Below are positions 6,535 to 15,399 of a stretch of DNA of 54,682 bases, in pieces. How positions within the stretch are numbered: the first letter of the stretch is position 1; the number at the start of each line of letters is the position of its first letter. Position numbers and translations under genes: made by a program. The stretch comes from a bacterium (lineage in GTDB: Bacteria > Patescibacteriota > Saccharimonadia > Saccharimonadales > SZUA-47), in assembly GCA_030427125.1 (NCBI GenBank), contig JAUHXF010000005.1, positions 1 to 54,682 on the forward strand, given 5' to 3'. The notes beneath the pieces are model-generated. The model saw only the letters and a list, made by a program, of their open reading frames with translations. It was not told the origin of the DNA and did not search any database.

Positions 6535-7500
6535 CTAGAGTAATTTTTTCTCGCGGAGATATAGGTATGCGAGTGTACCAGGCAACAAAGGCTGCCAATA
6601 CGTAGCAACACGGAACAGTACAGCTATAGATGCTGCTTCGGTGGCGGGTAGGCCGAGGACGATGAATGCAGCAGTAATACCCGCTTCAACACCGCCAACT
6701 CCACCAGGAGTCGGGAAGATACTTCCAATAACTACCCCGAAACTCATCGCAACGAGTGCGTCCGTAATGCTGATGTTTACACCAAGTGCAAAGGCGCTAA
6801 AATCAAGCATAAATGTGTGAAGTAGTGAGATTGTTAGTGCGATGATCGCGACGCCAACGACATGTTTAGGTCGCCCAATAAAATTCCGTAGTATTTTTCG
6901 CCACTGCCTAGATGTTTTCAGTAATTCTTTACGCGTACCACGGGCGTGAAATAACCATTGCGTCAGAACGACGAGCGCAAAAATAATAAACAGCACGATA
7001 AAGATCTGATCTGATGAGATACTATCTGTTAGAATTTGCGTTGTTTCGGGCCTGATAACAAGAACAATAAGTAGCAGTAATGCGTTTGAAGCCATGCCGA
7101 AAATGTTATTCGTAAGTACTACGCCGACAGATTGCTCGATAGTTAATCCAGTCTTTTTTAAATGTAGCGCACTTATACTTAGGTTCCCGACACCACCTGG
7201 AATAATTCGTCCAGGTCCTGACCCTGCGAGGTGAGCAAGCGTTGTTGTAACTATTTTTAGCCTCTTTGGCTTAGGTGAAATGAGTTTATAGCTAATAGCC
7301 GTAAGCGGTAGTATAAGCCAAAAAAGTCCCAACAGTGATGCAAACCATAACACTTCAACTTCTAATACCGTAAGAATTGATTCATTTAATATATCTCGCT
7401 GTGCAACTATATACGCCATTAAGATACCCAAGCCAAAGAACTCGAGTATAAATCTTTTCTTTAAATGCGGATGATGGTTTTTGTGTATGAGATGTTTCAA
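6535..7500 (-). CDS. Lysylphosphatidylglycerol synthase TM-domain / flippase-like membrane protein
   Basis: A 321-residue protein with about eight hydrophobic segments, like the integral-membrane half of MprF (UPF0104/LPG_synthase_TM family), without the cytosolic synthase domain. Family landmarks are 'GRIIPGGVGNLSISALHL' and 'PTPGGVGGVEAGITAAFI'. Such proteins act as lipid flippases or transporters; the substrate is unknown. The start is TTG at 7500, 9 nt after a TATACT box (7510-7515), so a leaderless transcript is likely; the nearby ATG at 7505 is out of frame. A second family member is at 15400-16404. It converges on sodX. Confidence 0.85.
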   Translation of the reverse strand: MKHLIHKNHHPHLKKRFILEFFGLGILMAYIVAQRDILNESILTVLEVEVLWFASLLGLFWLILPLTAISYKLISPKPKRLKIVTTTLAHLAGSGPGRIIPGGVGNLSISALHLKKTGLTIEQSVGVVLTNNIFGMASNALLLLIVLVIRPETTQILTDSISSDQIFIVLFIIFALVVLTQWLFHARGTRKELLKTSRQWRKILRNFIGRPKHVVGVAIIALTISLLHTFMLDFSAFALGVNISITDALVAMSFGVVIGSIFPTPGGVGGVEAGITAAFIVLGLPATEAASIAVLFRVATYWQPLLPGTLAYLYLREKKLL

Positions 7501-7530
7501 AACATAAGCAGTATAACAGATATGAAACCA

Positions 7531-7568
7531 AAAAACCGCCTCTTAAAGCTCTGGCTTTTGACGCGGTT
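7531..7568 (-). terminator. Intrinsic terminator of the arsR-grx-DUF427 operon
   Basis: On the minus strand AACCGC...GCGGTT encloses an inner AAAGC/GCTTT hairpin and is followed by TTTT, immediately downstream of the DUF427 stop. Confidence 0.75.
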
Positions 7569-7574
7569 ATTTGG

Positions 7575-7883
7575 TTAGGCTACAGTTACTTGCGGGTAAA
7601 AGGCGACAAAATTTGCAAATTTCTTGCCTACTTTTTCTTCCGAACCACTTTTTGGTTCTGCATAATACCAAGCGAGGTTGGCACCTCTAGTGTCACCATC
7701 AACAAGATTGTAGTAGTTGGCAGTACCTTTCCAGAAACACTCGGTTGTCAGGTCTGACGCTTCAAAAAACTCTTTTTTGATAGATGCGGGAGGGAAATAC
7801 CAATTTCCTTCAATGAACACCAACTCATCTTGGTCTGACTCGGCAATTACTTTTCCGTTCCAGGTTGCTGTTTTTGCGGCCAC
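7575..7883 (-). CDS. DUF427 domain protein
   Basis: A 102-residue single-domain protein of the DUF427 family: 'ATWNGKVIAES', 'EGNWYFPPASI', 'TECFWKGTANYYN', and 'NLAWYYAEP' are typical. The family is small, cytosolic and biochemically uncharacterised. The GTG start at 7883 shares one base with the stop of the upstream glutaredoxin gene (TAGTG), so the two are translationally coupled. The operon order regulator, glutaredoxin, DUF427 suggests a role in redox stress, which is inference from context. Confidence 0.9.
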   Translation of the reverse strand: MAAKTATWNGKVIAESDQDELVFIEGNWYFPPASIKKEFFEASDLTTECFWKGTANYYNLVDGDTRGANLAWYYAEPKSGSEEKVGKKFANFVAFYPQVTVA

Positions 7884-8140
7884 TACGATAGTCCTAGCAC
7901 AGAGTCAATTTTAGCTCGGTCGAAGCCGAGAATGCCTTCTTGTTTGCCGTCTTCTGTTTCAATGATAGTGAAAGGCACGCCTAGTTGACCGCTTTTTTCG
8001 TAGAGTTCGCGAGCAATAGCTTGATCTTCATCGGCTGCTTTATTATCAAAAGAAATATTTTTCTCTGTTAGGTAGCTTTTAAGCATTTTGCAGAAACCGC
8101 ATGTTGCGGTGCTATAGATTGTTATTTTAGGTTGACTCAT
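7883..8140 (-). CDS. Glutaredoxin-family protein
   Basis: An 85-residue thioredoxin-fold thiol-disulfide oxidoreductase with the active site CGFC (Cys14, Cys17) and the cis-proline 'LGVPFTII'. Residues after that ('GILGFDRAKI') match the glutaredoxin C-terminal helix. A strong Shine-Dalgarno (TAGGAGGAAAAC) contains the stop codon of the regulator gene before it, so expression follows arsR. A second glutaredoxin with CAYC lies at 52435. Electron donor is not clear; the TrxB-like reductase at 52822 is a candidate. Confidence 0.92.
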   Translation of the reverse strand: MSQPKITIYSTATCGFCKMLKSYLTEKNISFDNKAADEDQAIARELYEKSGQLGVPFTIIETEDGKQEGILGFDRAKIDSVLGLS

Positions 8141-8149
8141 GTTTTCCTC

Positions 8150-8449
8150 CTATTTTGCTATTGTGCTTAGTTTTTGGACTATTTCATCATCATTACGAAG
8201 TACGTAACAAATTTTTTGACCCATCCGCTCTTTGTCGACAAGTCCAATCATCTCGAAGTTTCTGAAGTGCTGTGATACAGCCGACACAGAAATGTTGAGT
8301 TCATTCGCTATTTCACTCACGCACATCTCACGTTCGCTCATCAGGAGCTTGAAGATTCTGTAGCGCGTTTTATCACCGAGAAGTTGCATGATATGAACGG
8401 CACGTTCTTCTTGGGTGGACAATTGTGATGGATTTATTGTTTGTTCCAT
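8150..8449 (-). CDS. ArsR/SmtB-family transcriptional regulator
   Basis: A 99-residue winged-helix repressor. The recognition helix is 'VSAVSQHFRNFEMIGLV', and the 'SEREMCVSEIANEL' helix corresponds to the family's ELCV motif. It has cysteines at 43 and 81, enough for a thiol switch or partial metal site, but not a full classical metal site. It is the first gene of a minus-strand operon with glutaredoxin and DUF427 and divergent from a thioredoxin-like/CcdA operon. An inverted repeat AAACACT/AGTGTTT (8464-8494) covers its own perfect promoter, so autoregulation and control of the opposite operon are likely. A redox signal is an inference from the neighbours. Confidence 0.9.
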   Translation of the reverse strand: MEQTINPSQLSTQEERAVHIMQLLGDKTRYRIFKLLMSEREMCVSEIANELNISVSAVSQHFRNFEMIGLVDKERMGQKICYVLRNDDEIVQKLSTIAK

Positions 8450-8455
8450 GTTAGT

Positions 8456-8494
8456 ATTTTAGCAAACACTTAAATATATGTCAAGGTAGTGTTT
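8456..8494. promoter_or_regulatory. Divergent promoter region with ArsR-type operator
   Basis: Minus strand: TTGACA (8479-8484), 17 bp, TAAAAT (8456-8461), which is nearly consensus. Plus strand: TATACT (8495-8500) is the likely -10 for the thioredoxin-like gene. The inverted repeat AAACACT (8464-8470)/AGTGTTT (8488-8494) spans both and is the best operator candidate. Confidence 0.65.
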
Positions 8495-8532
8495 TATACT
8501 GGAAGTATCCATAACTATAAGTAAGGAGCGGT

Positions 8533-9027
8533 ATGAATAAAAGCATATTGATAGCAGTACTCGTGGCAATAATGATTGCGACCGGTGCGTTTGTGTTTAT
8601 TAATAGAGATGAAGACATAACTGAACAGGCGTCACAGCAGTCAAGTCAAAGTACGCTAGAAGCAGAAAATAAATCCACAGAACAAACACCAACCACACAG
8701 TCAGAAAATTCTGGCTCATATGTAGCATATTCTGACGACGTAATCGCACAAGCTGCAGATACTGAACGCGTGTTGTTCTTTCATGCTGAGTGGTGCTCTG
8801 TATGTAATTTCTATGAGGGGCAAATTGAGAAGAATGGTGTACCTGAAGGAATTACCGTCATTAAGGCTGACTACGATACCGAAGATGCGCTCAAGGACCA
8901 GTATGGTGTAACGGTACAGTCTACATTTATATGGCTTGATGAGAATGGTGAGGCTCGACAAAGCTGGCCGTTTGCGAACGGTCTACAATCGGCAGATGAT
9001 TTATTCGCTATCGTTCAGGCTGGCTAG
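8533..9027 (+). CDS. Membrane-anchored thioredoxin-like protein
   Basis: A 164-residue protein with an N-terminal membrane anchor (residues 4-23), a Ser/Thr/Gln-rich linker (about 30-62) and a thioredoxin domain facing outside. The active site is WCSVC (W87, C88, C91). It would reduce or exchange disulfides in exported proteins using electrons passed by the CcdA protein encoded 2 bp downstream. The start has a good Shine-Dalgarno (TAAGGAGCGGT). A -10 box TATACT (8495-8500) overlaps the end of the ArsR-type operator. Confidence 0.88.
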   Translation: MNKSILIAVLVAIMIATGAFVFINRDEDITEQASQQSSQSTLEAENKSTEQTPTTQSENSGSYVAYSDDVIAQAADTERVLFFHAEWCSVCNFYEGQIEKNGVPEGITVIKADYDTEDALKDQYGVTVQSTFIWLDENGEARQSWPFANGLQSADDLFAIVQAG

Positions 9028-9029
9028 AC

Positions 9030-9758
9030 ATGGAACTGCAACTACTCTTTGTTTCATTCATCGCAGGCGCATTAACAATTCTTGCCCCATGCATATTTCC
9101 ACTCCTACCAATCCTAATCGGAACAAGCGCAGACGGTAAAGCTGATAGAAATCGAGCCTTTACCGTCATTGCGTCGCTACTCATTTCCATAACTGTTCTC
9201 ACACTTGCTATTCATGGTACGTCCAACTTCTTTAATCTCAATGAGGGTGTACTTCGCGGCGTCAGCGCAACGATTTTAGTGCTTGTTGGGCTTGTGATGG
9301 TGTTTCCAAAAGTATGGGATTCTATAAGCGCAAAATTCGGCATTAGTACTTCAAGCAATAAGCTCCTCGGAAAAGCAATGAGCAAGGGTGGTAGAGGTGG
9401 AGACATTTTGATTGGAGCTTCACTCGGTCCGGTATTTTCGAGCTGTAGTCCTACCTATGGAATAATCATTGCGACCATCCTGCCTACAAACTTCGCAGAA
9501 GGGGTGTTTTACCTGTTGTGGTACATACTTGGTCTCGGACTCATGTTCACCCTAATTGCTGTACTTGGAAATAAATTCATATCTAAGATTCAATGGGCTA
9601 CAGACCCCGATGGTTGGTTTAAGCGGGCAGTTGGCGGACTATTCTTGCTTATTGGTGTTGCTGTCCTGTTCGGTTGGGATAAAGATTTTGAGGCCTGGTT
9701 ACTGCAGTTTGATTTCTACGATAATCTAGTGCAATTTGAGCTTGATTTGAATGAGTAA
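9030..9758 (+). CDS. CcdA/DsbD-family thiol-electron transporter
   Basis: A 242-residue membrane protein with about six helices that carries reducing equivalents across the membrane. The two redox cysteines are in 'ILAPCIFPLLP' (Cys21) and 'GPVFSSCSPTYG' (Cys139), as in CcdA. Its partner is the thioredoxin-like protein just upstream. The C-terminal ~25 residues after the last helix ('WDKDFEAWLLQF') are polar and extra. It overlaps the following small gene by 8 bp. Because no cytochrome c biogenesis genes are visible, the likely role is extracytoplasmic disulfide reduction. Confidence 0.93.
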   Translation: MELQLLFVSFIAGALTILAPCIFPLLPILIGTSADGKADRNRAFTVIASLLISITVLTLAIHGTSNFFNLNEGVLRGVSATILVLVGLVMVFPKVWDSISAKFGISTSSNKLLGKAMSKGGRGGDILIGASLGPVFSSCSPTYGIIIATILPTNFAEGVFYLLWYILGLGLMFTLIAVLGNKFISKIQWATDPDGWFKRAVGGLFLLIGVAVLFGWDKDFEAWLLQFDFYDNLVQFELDLNE

Positions 9759-10065
9759 GAAAAGAAGCCTCGCCCTCGTAGTGGCTATTGTTGTACTGTG
9801 CGCGCTCCTCGTGTATGGGCTAGAAAGTACCCGAGATTCGAAGAGAGAGGTGTATGTCGTACCGCTTGGGGGGTTATCTTTGGCTGTGCCGCTTGATTAT
9901 GAAGCAGGTGAATATGCAGTGCCCGATTCGGATGTCCGAGTGGTTATTTCCAACGAATCGGTTTCGGCATTCTGGGGAGATATACAGCTACCCGGTTCAT
10001 ATGAGTCTTTGTCTGAATGGACAGACCAACATCAAGATTCTGGTTTCGTCTTACCGAGAAACTAG
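9751..10065 (+). CDS. Small membrane-anchored hypothetical protein
   Basis: A 104-residue protein with a single N-terminal transmembrane segment (residues 7-24, 'LALVVAIVVLCALLVYGL') and an extracytoplasmic domain of about 75 residues lacking cysteines. I do not recognise the domain. It overlaps ccdA by 8 bp and so belongs to the redox operon; a structural or substrate role in that system is possible but not shown. Confidence 0.65.
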   Translation: MSKKRSLALVVAIVVLCALLVYGLESTRDSKREVYVVPLGGLSLAVPLDYEAGEYAVPDSDVRVVISNESVSAFWGDIQLPGSYESLSEWTDQHQDSGFVLPRN

Positions 10066-10079
10066 ACTACGCATATAAT
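10051..10079 (+). promoter_or_regulatory. Promoter for the trehalose gene
   Basis: TTACCG (10051-10056), 17-bp spacer and consensus TATAAT (10074-10079), overlapping the end of the preceding gene. Predicted start ~10086, 18 nt before the ATG at 10104; no clear Shine-Dalgarno follows. Confidence 0.5.
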
Positions 10080-10103
10080 GTACGTATACTAGAAGCTAGA
10101 TAT

Positions 10104-12290
10104 ATGAGTAAGAAACTAATAATTGTTTCAACGCGTTTGCCAGTCACCATTAAAAGAGTTGATGGGAAATTGCAGTTCACGCAAAGCAGTGGAGGCCTAG
10201 CCACTGGTGTATCAACAGTGAGTAGAAATCGTGATAGTGTTTGGGTTGGATGGCCTGGTATCGCAAGCGACGATCTCACTAAGAAGGAAATGCAAGAGAT
10301 TACACGTAAACTAAAAGAGTTTAAGTGCCATCCAGTATTCCTGACACAGGATCAGGTTGATTTGTATTATTCAGGTTACTGTAATGCGACACTTTGGCCG
10401 CTGTTTCATTATTTTACTGAAAATAGTCAGTTTCATAGGCGATATTGGCGTTCGTATCAAGAGGTAAATGGACTATTCGCCGACGAGACACTTAGATTTG
10501 TAACAAACGATTCAGATGTATGGGTGCATGACTATCAATTAATGCTCTTGCCGAAGTTGCTGCGTAAAAACCGCCCAAATGCTCACATCGGCTACTTTTT
10601 ACATATACCATTTCCGTCATATGAAATTTTCCGTTTGCTGCCGGAGCGCAATCAGGTACTTGAAGGTTTGCTTGGAGCAGACCTCATCGGATTCCATACG
10701 TATGATTACGTGCGTCATTTTTTGCGTAGCACACAACGACATCTAGGTATTGATAATCAGCTAGGGACGATTTACTACGAGAATAGAAAAATACAAACAG
10801 ATGCATTTCCTATCGGTATTGAATATGATAAATTCGCTAAAAATCCAAAATCACGAAGAGTCAAAAAAATCACTAAAACACTCGATGTATTCCAAAAGAA
10901 TAAGAAGGTGATATTAGCTGTCGATAGAACAGATTACTCTAAAGGAATACCTGCAAGGCTAGACGCTTACGAATTATTCTTGGAGCAACACCCTGAGTAT
11001 CATAACGAAGTTGTATTGCTTTTGCTCGCCGTTCCTTCTAGGGGTGACGTTGAGGCGTACAAAGAATTACGTCAAACAATTGAACAGAAAGTGTCTCGGA
11101 TAAATGGACGTTTCTCGAGCGTAGATTGGTCTCCAATTAACTACCTACACCAGCATATGGATTTCGATGAACTAACGTCACTATATGCAAATGCCGATGT
11201 CATGTATGTAACACCACTACGTGATGGCATGAATCTTGTGGCGAAAGAGTATATTGCAACGCACCATAATAAAGACGGCGTGTTGGTGCTCAGTGAAATG
11301 GCTGGAGTAGCGAGTGAGTTGCCAGAAGCACTACAGGTTAACCCGAATAATAAGCAAGAGATCGCCAACCGTCTATTCGACGCTCTCGAAATGCATCCGA
11401 AAGAACAGAAGAAACGCATGAAAGCAATGCAGCAGCGCGTGTCTACCTATACAATCGAGCGTTGGGCGTCTGATTTTTTAGAACAGCTACATGCAACCGT
11501 TAACACTCCTGTGGATCACCAATTCATGAAGAAAGCAGAAACAAACGAGATAAGAGCGGACTATGTAAAAGCCGACTCAAGACTGCTGCTTCTTGATTAT
11601 GACGGAACGTTACGTTCGTTTGTAGATTCACCTGATGAGAAGAAGGCCAAGCCGTCTAAGCGCGTGAAAAAAATCCTTAAGGCATTACAGGAAAATAAAA
11701 AGAACGAAGTGGTTATTATTAGCGGCCGTCCAAAACGGGCACTTCGTACGTTTTTCCAGAATATTAAAATCGGGCTTATTGCTGAGCACGGTGCGTGGGT
11801 GTACAAAGCTGGATCGTGGGTCAAATCCTCCTTAACGTCATCTAAATGGAAAGAGCCATATCTAGATGTATTGAAGCGATATGCAGACAGAACGCCGGGT
11901 GCAATCATTGAAGAAAAGGATTACTCGCTTGTGTGGCATTTCCGAAATGTGACGCCTGATCTCGCATTTGTGCGCAAAGAAGAGTTGAAGATGGAACTTC
12001 AGAATATTGCCTTTGATGATATTGGTGTATTTGAGGGGCACAAAATGCTTGAGATAAAAGCACAGTCGCTGCACAAGGGTGCAATTGCAACTGAACTGAT
12101 TAGCGACAAGAAGTGGGATTTTATACTTTGTATTGGTGACGACTACACTGATGAGGATATGTTCCACGTGCTCCCCGAGCGTGCACACAGTATTCATGTT
12201 GGCCCTGAGGAGAGTGCGGCAAAACACAACATTAAAGACGTCGATGCCGTATTAGATCTTCTCGAGTTGCTCGAAAATTCAGGTAAATAA
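10104..12290 (+). CDS. otsA-otsB fusion: Bifunctional trehalose-6-phosphate synthase/phosphatase
   Basis: A 728-residue fusion that makes trehalose from UDP/ADP-glucose and glucose-6-phosphate in two steps. Residues 1-~470 are a GT20 synthase: 'SSGGLATGV' near the N-terminus, '[15 protein letters not shown]', '[16 protein letters not shown]', '[13 protein letters not shown]', '[13 protein letters not shown]'. From about residue 490 follows a HAD-type phosphatase with the nucleophile motif '[11 protein letters not shown]' (~495-505), 'IISGRP' and the acidic '[11 protein letters not shown]'. The true start is '[14 protein letters not shown]'; the longer upstream frame overlaps the previous gene. 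Trehalose would serve as osmo- or desiccation protectant. Confidence 0.95.
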   Translation: MSKKLIIVSTRLPVTIKRVDGKLQFTQSSGGLATGVSTVSRNRDSVWVGWPGIASDDLTKKEMQEITRKLKEFKCHPVFLTQDQVDLYYSGYCNATLWPLFHYFTENSQFHRRYWRSYQEVNGLFADETLRFVTNDSDVWVHDYQLMLLPKLLRKNRPNAHIGYFLHIPFPSYEIFRLLPERNQVLEGLLGADLIGFHTYDYVRHFLRSTQRHLGIDNQLGTIYYENRKIQTDAFPIGIEYDKFAKNPKSRRVKKITKTLDVFQKNKKVILAVDRTDYSKGIPARLDAYELFLEQHPEYHNEVVLLLLAVPSRGDVEAYKELRQTIEQKVSRINGRFSSVDWSPINYLHQHMDFDELTSLYANADVMYVTPLRDGMNLVAKEYIATHHNKDGVLVLSEMAGVASELPEALQVNPNNKQEIANRLFDALEMHPKEQKKRMKAMQQRVSTYTIERWASDFLEQLHATVNTPVDHQFMKKAETNEIRADYVKADSRLLLLDYDGTLRSFVDSPDEKKAKPSKRVKKILKALQENKKNEVVIISGRPKRALRTFFQNIKIGLIAEHGAWVYKAGSWVKSSLTSSKWKEPYLDVLKRYADRTPGAIIEEKDYSLVWHFRNVTPDLAFVRKEELKMELQNIAFDDIGVFEGHKMLEIKAQSLHKGAIATELISDKKWDFILCIGDDYTDEDMFHVLPERAHSIHVGPEESAAKHNIKDVDAVLDLLELLENSGK

Positions 12291-12324
12291 AAAGTCGCCA
12301 TCTGTTATGGCGACTTTTGTTTTT
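12291..12324. terminator. Bidirectional intrinsic terminator
   Basis: Stem AAAGTCGCCA/TGGCGACTTT (12291-12300 with 12308-12317), 7-nt loop, flanked by T-rich tails on both strands, between the convergent trehalose gene and the membrane protein gene. Confidence 0.85.
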
Positions 12325-12337
12325 TGTATTGGTTATA

Positions 12338-12664
12338 TTAATCCTTGGCGTCTTCCATTCGGAATACAAGACCATCAGAATTTTCTGCAACAACGTTGAA
12401 GATGAATCCGTGGATGTAGCCAATCACCCAGCCAAAAGCGAAGTAGATGAGCGGAAGTACAATGATACTAACGATACCTGCAGTCGCGCCGAATGCAAGA
12501 CCTCTAAATACGCTATCAGTAGCCTCTGTGTATTCAACAGTTGTGCGTAGGCTGTACATGATTGCAATACCAAGTCCGATAATACTACCGAACACGCCTT
12601 CAAACAGGGCAAGCGTAGATGATTTGATACCTGTTATTCGTCTATTTCCATTATTTCTAGCCAT
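12338..12664 (-). CDS. Hypothetical two-helix membrane protein
   Basis: A 108-residue protein with two hydrophobic segments (about residues 17-40 and 58-92) and an amphipathic C-terminus. The pattern of a glycine-rich helix followed by 'GYIHGFIFNVVAENSDGLVF' is vaguely similar to DUF3566 membrane proteins of Actinobacteria, but I cannot assign it. The Shine-Dalgarno AGGAG lies 8 nt before the ATG. It follows the next minus-strand gene by 11 bp and shares its transcript. Confidence 0.6.
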   Translation of the reverse strand: MARNNGNRRITGIKSSTLALFEGVFGSIIGLGIAIMYSLRTTVEYTEATDSVFRGLAFGATAGIVSIIVLPLIYFAFGWVIGYIHGFIFNVVAENSDGLVFRMEDAKD

Positions 12665-12675
12665 CTCTATATCTC

Positions 12676-13335
12676 CTATTTTTTCTTACTTGATTTAGGT
12701 TCTATATACGCGAATGTGTTGTCAAACGCTTCCATCATAAGTGAGTTGATTTGCACTCGTGCCGCAATGAGGCCGCCACCAAACCAGGCGATAAACCATA
12801 AGAATGCATCGTCGACTACCGACAGAACAGAACGGATTATGCCATTTTCGTTTAGATCATCTACTGATACCTCGCCAACAAGCAGGAACACGCCAGCAAA
12901 AATGAAGCTGACACCAGCAAATGCTGTCACTGTCACGACCAGAGATGTTGAGAGTACTCCACCTGATGCAAGCAGGAATCCTCCGACACCACCTGCAAGT
13001 GCAAGTAGGAACATTAAAAAGCCATTATCTCCTAGTCCAAGAGCGATACCGAGATAGCTTAATGCCGCCGCTCCAACCATCGCGGCAATAATGTATACCG
13101 CAATCTCATAAAAGATAAATGACAAGATAGCCATAATGACTCCTACGATTAGGGCCATAACGATAGCTATCGCTAGGCTAATTGCGCCGGTACCGAATAC
13201 GCCTTGCACGCCTCCGAATCCGACCATTACTCCAGCTACCAAGCCGACTATCGGCAATAGTATCCGGAAAAGTTTCAGCCCTAATACTGCTGTCACCCCA
13301 CCAAGCAGAATTAGCGCCGCTGCTAGTATTAACAT
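12676..13335 (-). CDS. DUF4203/TMEM198-like multi-pass membrane protein
   Basis: About 219 residues with six or seven glycine-rich helices ('ILLGGVTAVLGLKLFRILLPIVGLV' region, shown in part) in the pattern of the DUF4203/TM7S3-TM198 family, function unknown. The start is the ATG at 13335: AGGAGG lies 5 nt upstream, while the alternative GTG at 13341 overlaps that Shine-Dalgarno and is unlikely. Minus-strand TTGACT (13380-13385) with TACTAT further down is a candidate promoter. It precedes the DUF3566-like gene in the same operon. Confidence 0.7.
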   Translation of the reverse strand: MLILAAALILLGGVTAVLGLKLFRILLPIVGLVAGVMVGFGGVQGVFGTGAISLAIAIVMALIVGVIMAILSFIFYEIAVYIIAAMVGAAALSYLGIALGLGDNGFLMFLLALAGGVGGFLLASGGVLSTSLVVTVTAFAGVSFIFAGVFLLVGEVSVDDLNENGIIRSVLSVVDDAFLWFIAWFGGGLIAARVQINSLMMEAFDNTFAYIEPKSSKKK

Positions 13336-13504
13336 GGGCACCTCCTAATTACGGCTTAATAGTAGCACTAAAAATGATAAGTCAAGCACTTTGTAATAAA
13401 AATCACACCGTCCTTAATCTGTTAAGTAACTACGATCTAAGACTTGACGGATGTACGTGTCAACACTTGCGAAAAGAGAGTACCTCTGGTTAAATACCTA
13501 CTAG

Positions 13505-13996
13505 ATGACAACAGCAAATAACAAGACAGGCTATTCAATAGTCAAAAGCCCACAGCAATTATTAATGACGGCTGTCTCGTTTGTCGTGTTTAGTGATTTG
13601 GTATTTTTGGCACTGTTGCTACTTATCATCGGCATACGTAATGGTATCGGTGTCGACTCTAGCCTAATTGGTCTAACATCAATATTATTCCTTGTTAAGT
13701 CAGCGCTTACAGCAATCGCACTATATCGGCTGCTCCATATATGGCTGGGCGTTTCATATTTTGTCGTGAATAATAAACTATATATAGAAAGCGAAGTACG
13801 ACAAGTTGATAGTTCAGTTATAGAATTAAAAGACGTGCACAGAGCCAACGCTTCTCGAACGTATCGGGGCTGGAACAAGACAGAATACGGTGATGTTGTT
13901 ATTGAGTTCAGAACGCGAGCCTCAGATAACAAAGTTACGTTAACTGGCGTTAAAAACCCTGAAGATGTGGCCGCGAAAATTGCTGAAACAGTATGA
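13505..13996 (+). CDS. PH-domain (YdbS-like) membrane protein
   Basis: A 163-residue protein with two transmembrane helices (about residues 20-43 and 53-73) followed by a small beta-rich bacterial PH domain ('YFVVNNKLYIESEVRQVDSS', 'YGDVVIEFRTR', 'LTGVKNPEDVAAKI'). Such proteins belong to the bPH_2 group; function is poorly known. No Shine-Dalgarno is visible; TTGCGA-17-TTAAAT (13467-13495) places the transcription start about 2 nt before the ATG, so it is likely leaderless. It overlaps the channel gene by 4 bp. Confidence 0.78.
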   Translation: MTTANNKTGYSIVKSPQQLLMTAVSFVVFSDLVFLALLLLIIGIRNGIGVDSSLIGLTSILFLVKSALTAIALYRLLHIWLGVSYFVVNNKLYIESEVRQVDSSVIELKDVHRANASRTYRGWNKTEYGDVVIEFRTRASDNKVTLTGVKNPEDVAAKIAETV

Positions 13997-14334
13997 AGAG
14001 AAAGTTCAATTCACTATCTGTTGAGGAAGCAAAAGTCATTAGAAATCGATTCATCGCAATATCGATTGCAACAGTCGTAACGTTGATTATCGGTGTTGTA
14101 ATGATGCGCTATCTCGAAGGATTACAGACCATAGACGCCTTATATTTTTCAGTTGTTTCATTAACGACAGTCGGCTATGGTGATTTCACGCCAGAAACTA
14201 CGGGAGGCAAAATATTTGTCATGGCTTACCTACTTGTAGGTATCGCAATTGTTGCTTCGTTGCTCAATAATATTTTGCAAAATGCCATGGCGAAAAGAGT
14301 TCTTAAAGAAGACGAAAAGGTCAAACATGATTAA
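13993..14334 (+). CDS. Two-TM potassium channel
   Basis: A 113-residue minimal ion channel: helix 1 (about 20-40), pore helix, selectivity filter TVGYGD (residues 59-64) and helix 2 (about 75-95). It has no RCK/TrkA-N regulatory domain, so it resembles a bare KcsA-like pore forming a tetramer. A short charged tail ends the protein. It overlaps the PH-domain gene and the AI-2E-family gene, so the three are one operon; a joint role in ion or osmotic balance is possible. Confidence 0.93.
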   Translation: MKRKFNSLSVEEAKVIRNRFIAISIATVVTLIIGVVMMRYLEGLQTIDALYFSVVSLTTVGYGDFTPETTGGKIFVMAYLLVGIAIVASLLNNILQNAMAKRVLKEDEKVKHD

Positions 14335-15397
14335 TATAAACCCTAGTCAAAAAAGAGCGCTACAGGTTGCGACAATAATTGCGAGCATCGTTGTACTCTA
14401 TATGTTTTGGCAGTTTTTTGCGGCAATAGTCGCGGCGTGTATTGCTGCAACCATATTCATTCCAGTACTGGAGTGGCTCAAGAAGAAAACTAATCGTAAA
14501 GGACTATCAATCTTTTTGACCACAACCTTTAGTGTATTTGCACTAATAATTCCTTTAATTCTTGTCATTTGGGTTAGTGTTGATCAAGTGCAGTCGATGA
14601 TAGATGATTTAAATGAAAGCACAACTATATCAAGTGTTACAACGTCTGAGATTGTAGATGCAATCAATAAACCACTTGGCAATCTGACTGATGGTAGAGT
14701 GCAGATATCCCTTGAACAAATTGAAGAATATGTCATATCAGCCGCAAAAGCTATAGGTGAAGCTATTCTTAGCTTTATCACAGCGACCGCTGGAAGCATA
14801 CCAGGTATCGTCACGGGTATTATCATTTATTTCTATGTATTCCTCGCGCTACTAGGTAATCATGAAAAACTCCTCGTTTTTCTTAAAAAGCTCAACCCTC
14901 TAGGAGATAAGGCATCACAGCTTTTTTTGAGTAGAGCAGGTGCCATGACGAACAGCATGGTCAAAGGGCAGTTTGTCGTCGCAATCGTGCAGGGTATTAT
15001 TGGTGCGCTGTCGCTACAATTAGCAGGACTTGGTTACTTTTCTTTCTTTGCGCTGCTTCTCTCGGTGCTATCCATCATTCCGCTTGGCGGGGGAATCCTG
15101 ACTATACCGATTGGTATTATTATGATGCTTTTTGGCAATGTTTCTGGAGGTATACTCGTGCTACTCGTTCATTTTGTAATTGTGACAAATATCGATAATG
15201 TCATACGTCCTAAGCTTGTACCAAACGAGTTGTCACTTGATCCTGCACTCACAATGATTTCTGTTTTTGCCGGTCTTGCAATGTTTGGATTCCTTGGTAT
15301 AGTCGTTGGTCCGGTATTATTCATATTAGCGCTAACGACACTTCAAGTGTATACAAAATTTAATGATCAATCTTCCATATCAGCTAAAACGAAATAA
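14327..15397 (+). CDS. AI-2E family (PerM/UPF0118) transporter
   Basis: A 356-residue integral membrane protein with about eight helices. The N-terminal helix pair, the central extramembrane region (about residues 85-150) and the C-terminal family motif around 'LSIIPLGGGILTIPIGIIM' and 'LVPNELSLDPALTMISVFAGL' identify the AI-2E transporter superfamily (PerM, TqsA), which includes Na+/H+ antiporters. The ATG at 14327 lies inside the end of the channel gene (8-bp overlap) and is chosen because the upstream extension is the shadow of that gene. Substrate unknown. Confidence 0.9.
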   Translation: MININPSQKRALQVATIIASIVVLYMFWQFFAAIVAACIAATIFIPVLEWLKKKTNRKGLSIFLTTTFSVFALIIPLILVIWVSVDQVQSMIDDLNESTTISSVTTSEIVDAINKPLGNLTDGRVQISLEQIEEYVISAAKAIGEAILSFITATAGSIPGIVTGIIIYFYVFLALLGNHEKLLVFLKKLNPLGDKASQLFLSRAGAMTNSMVKGQFVVAIVQGIIGALSLQLAGLGYFSFFALLLSVLSIIPLGGGILTIPIGIIMMLFGNVSGGILVLLVHFVIVTNIDNVIRPKLVPNELSLDPALTMISVFAGLAMFGFLGIVVGPVLFILALTTLQVYTKFNDQSSISAKTK

Positions 15398-15399
15398 GT

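Noticed and set aside
10017-10103. N-terminal extension of the trehalose gene
   Set aside because: It overlaps the previous gene in another frame; promoter and family alignment favour the ATG at 10104.
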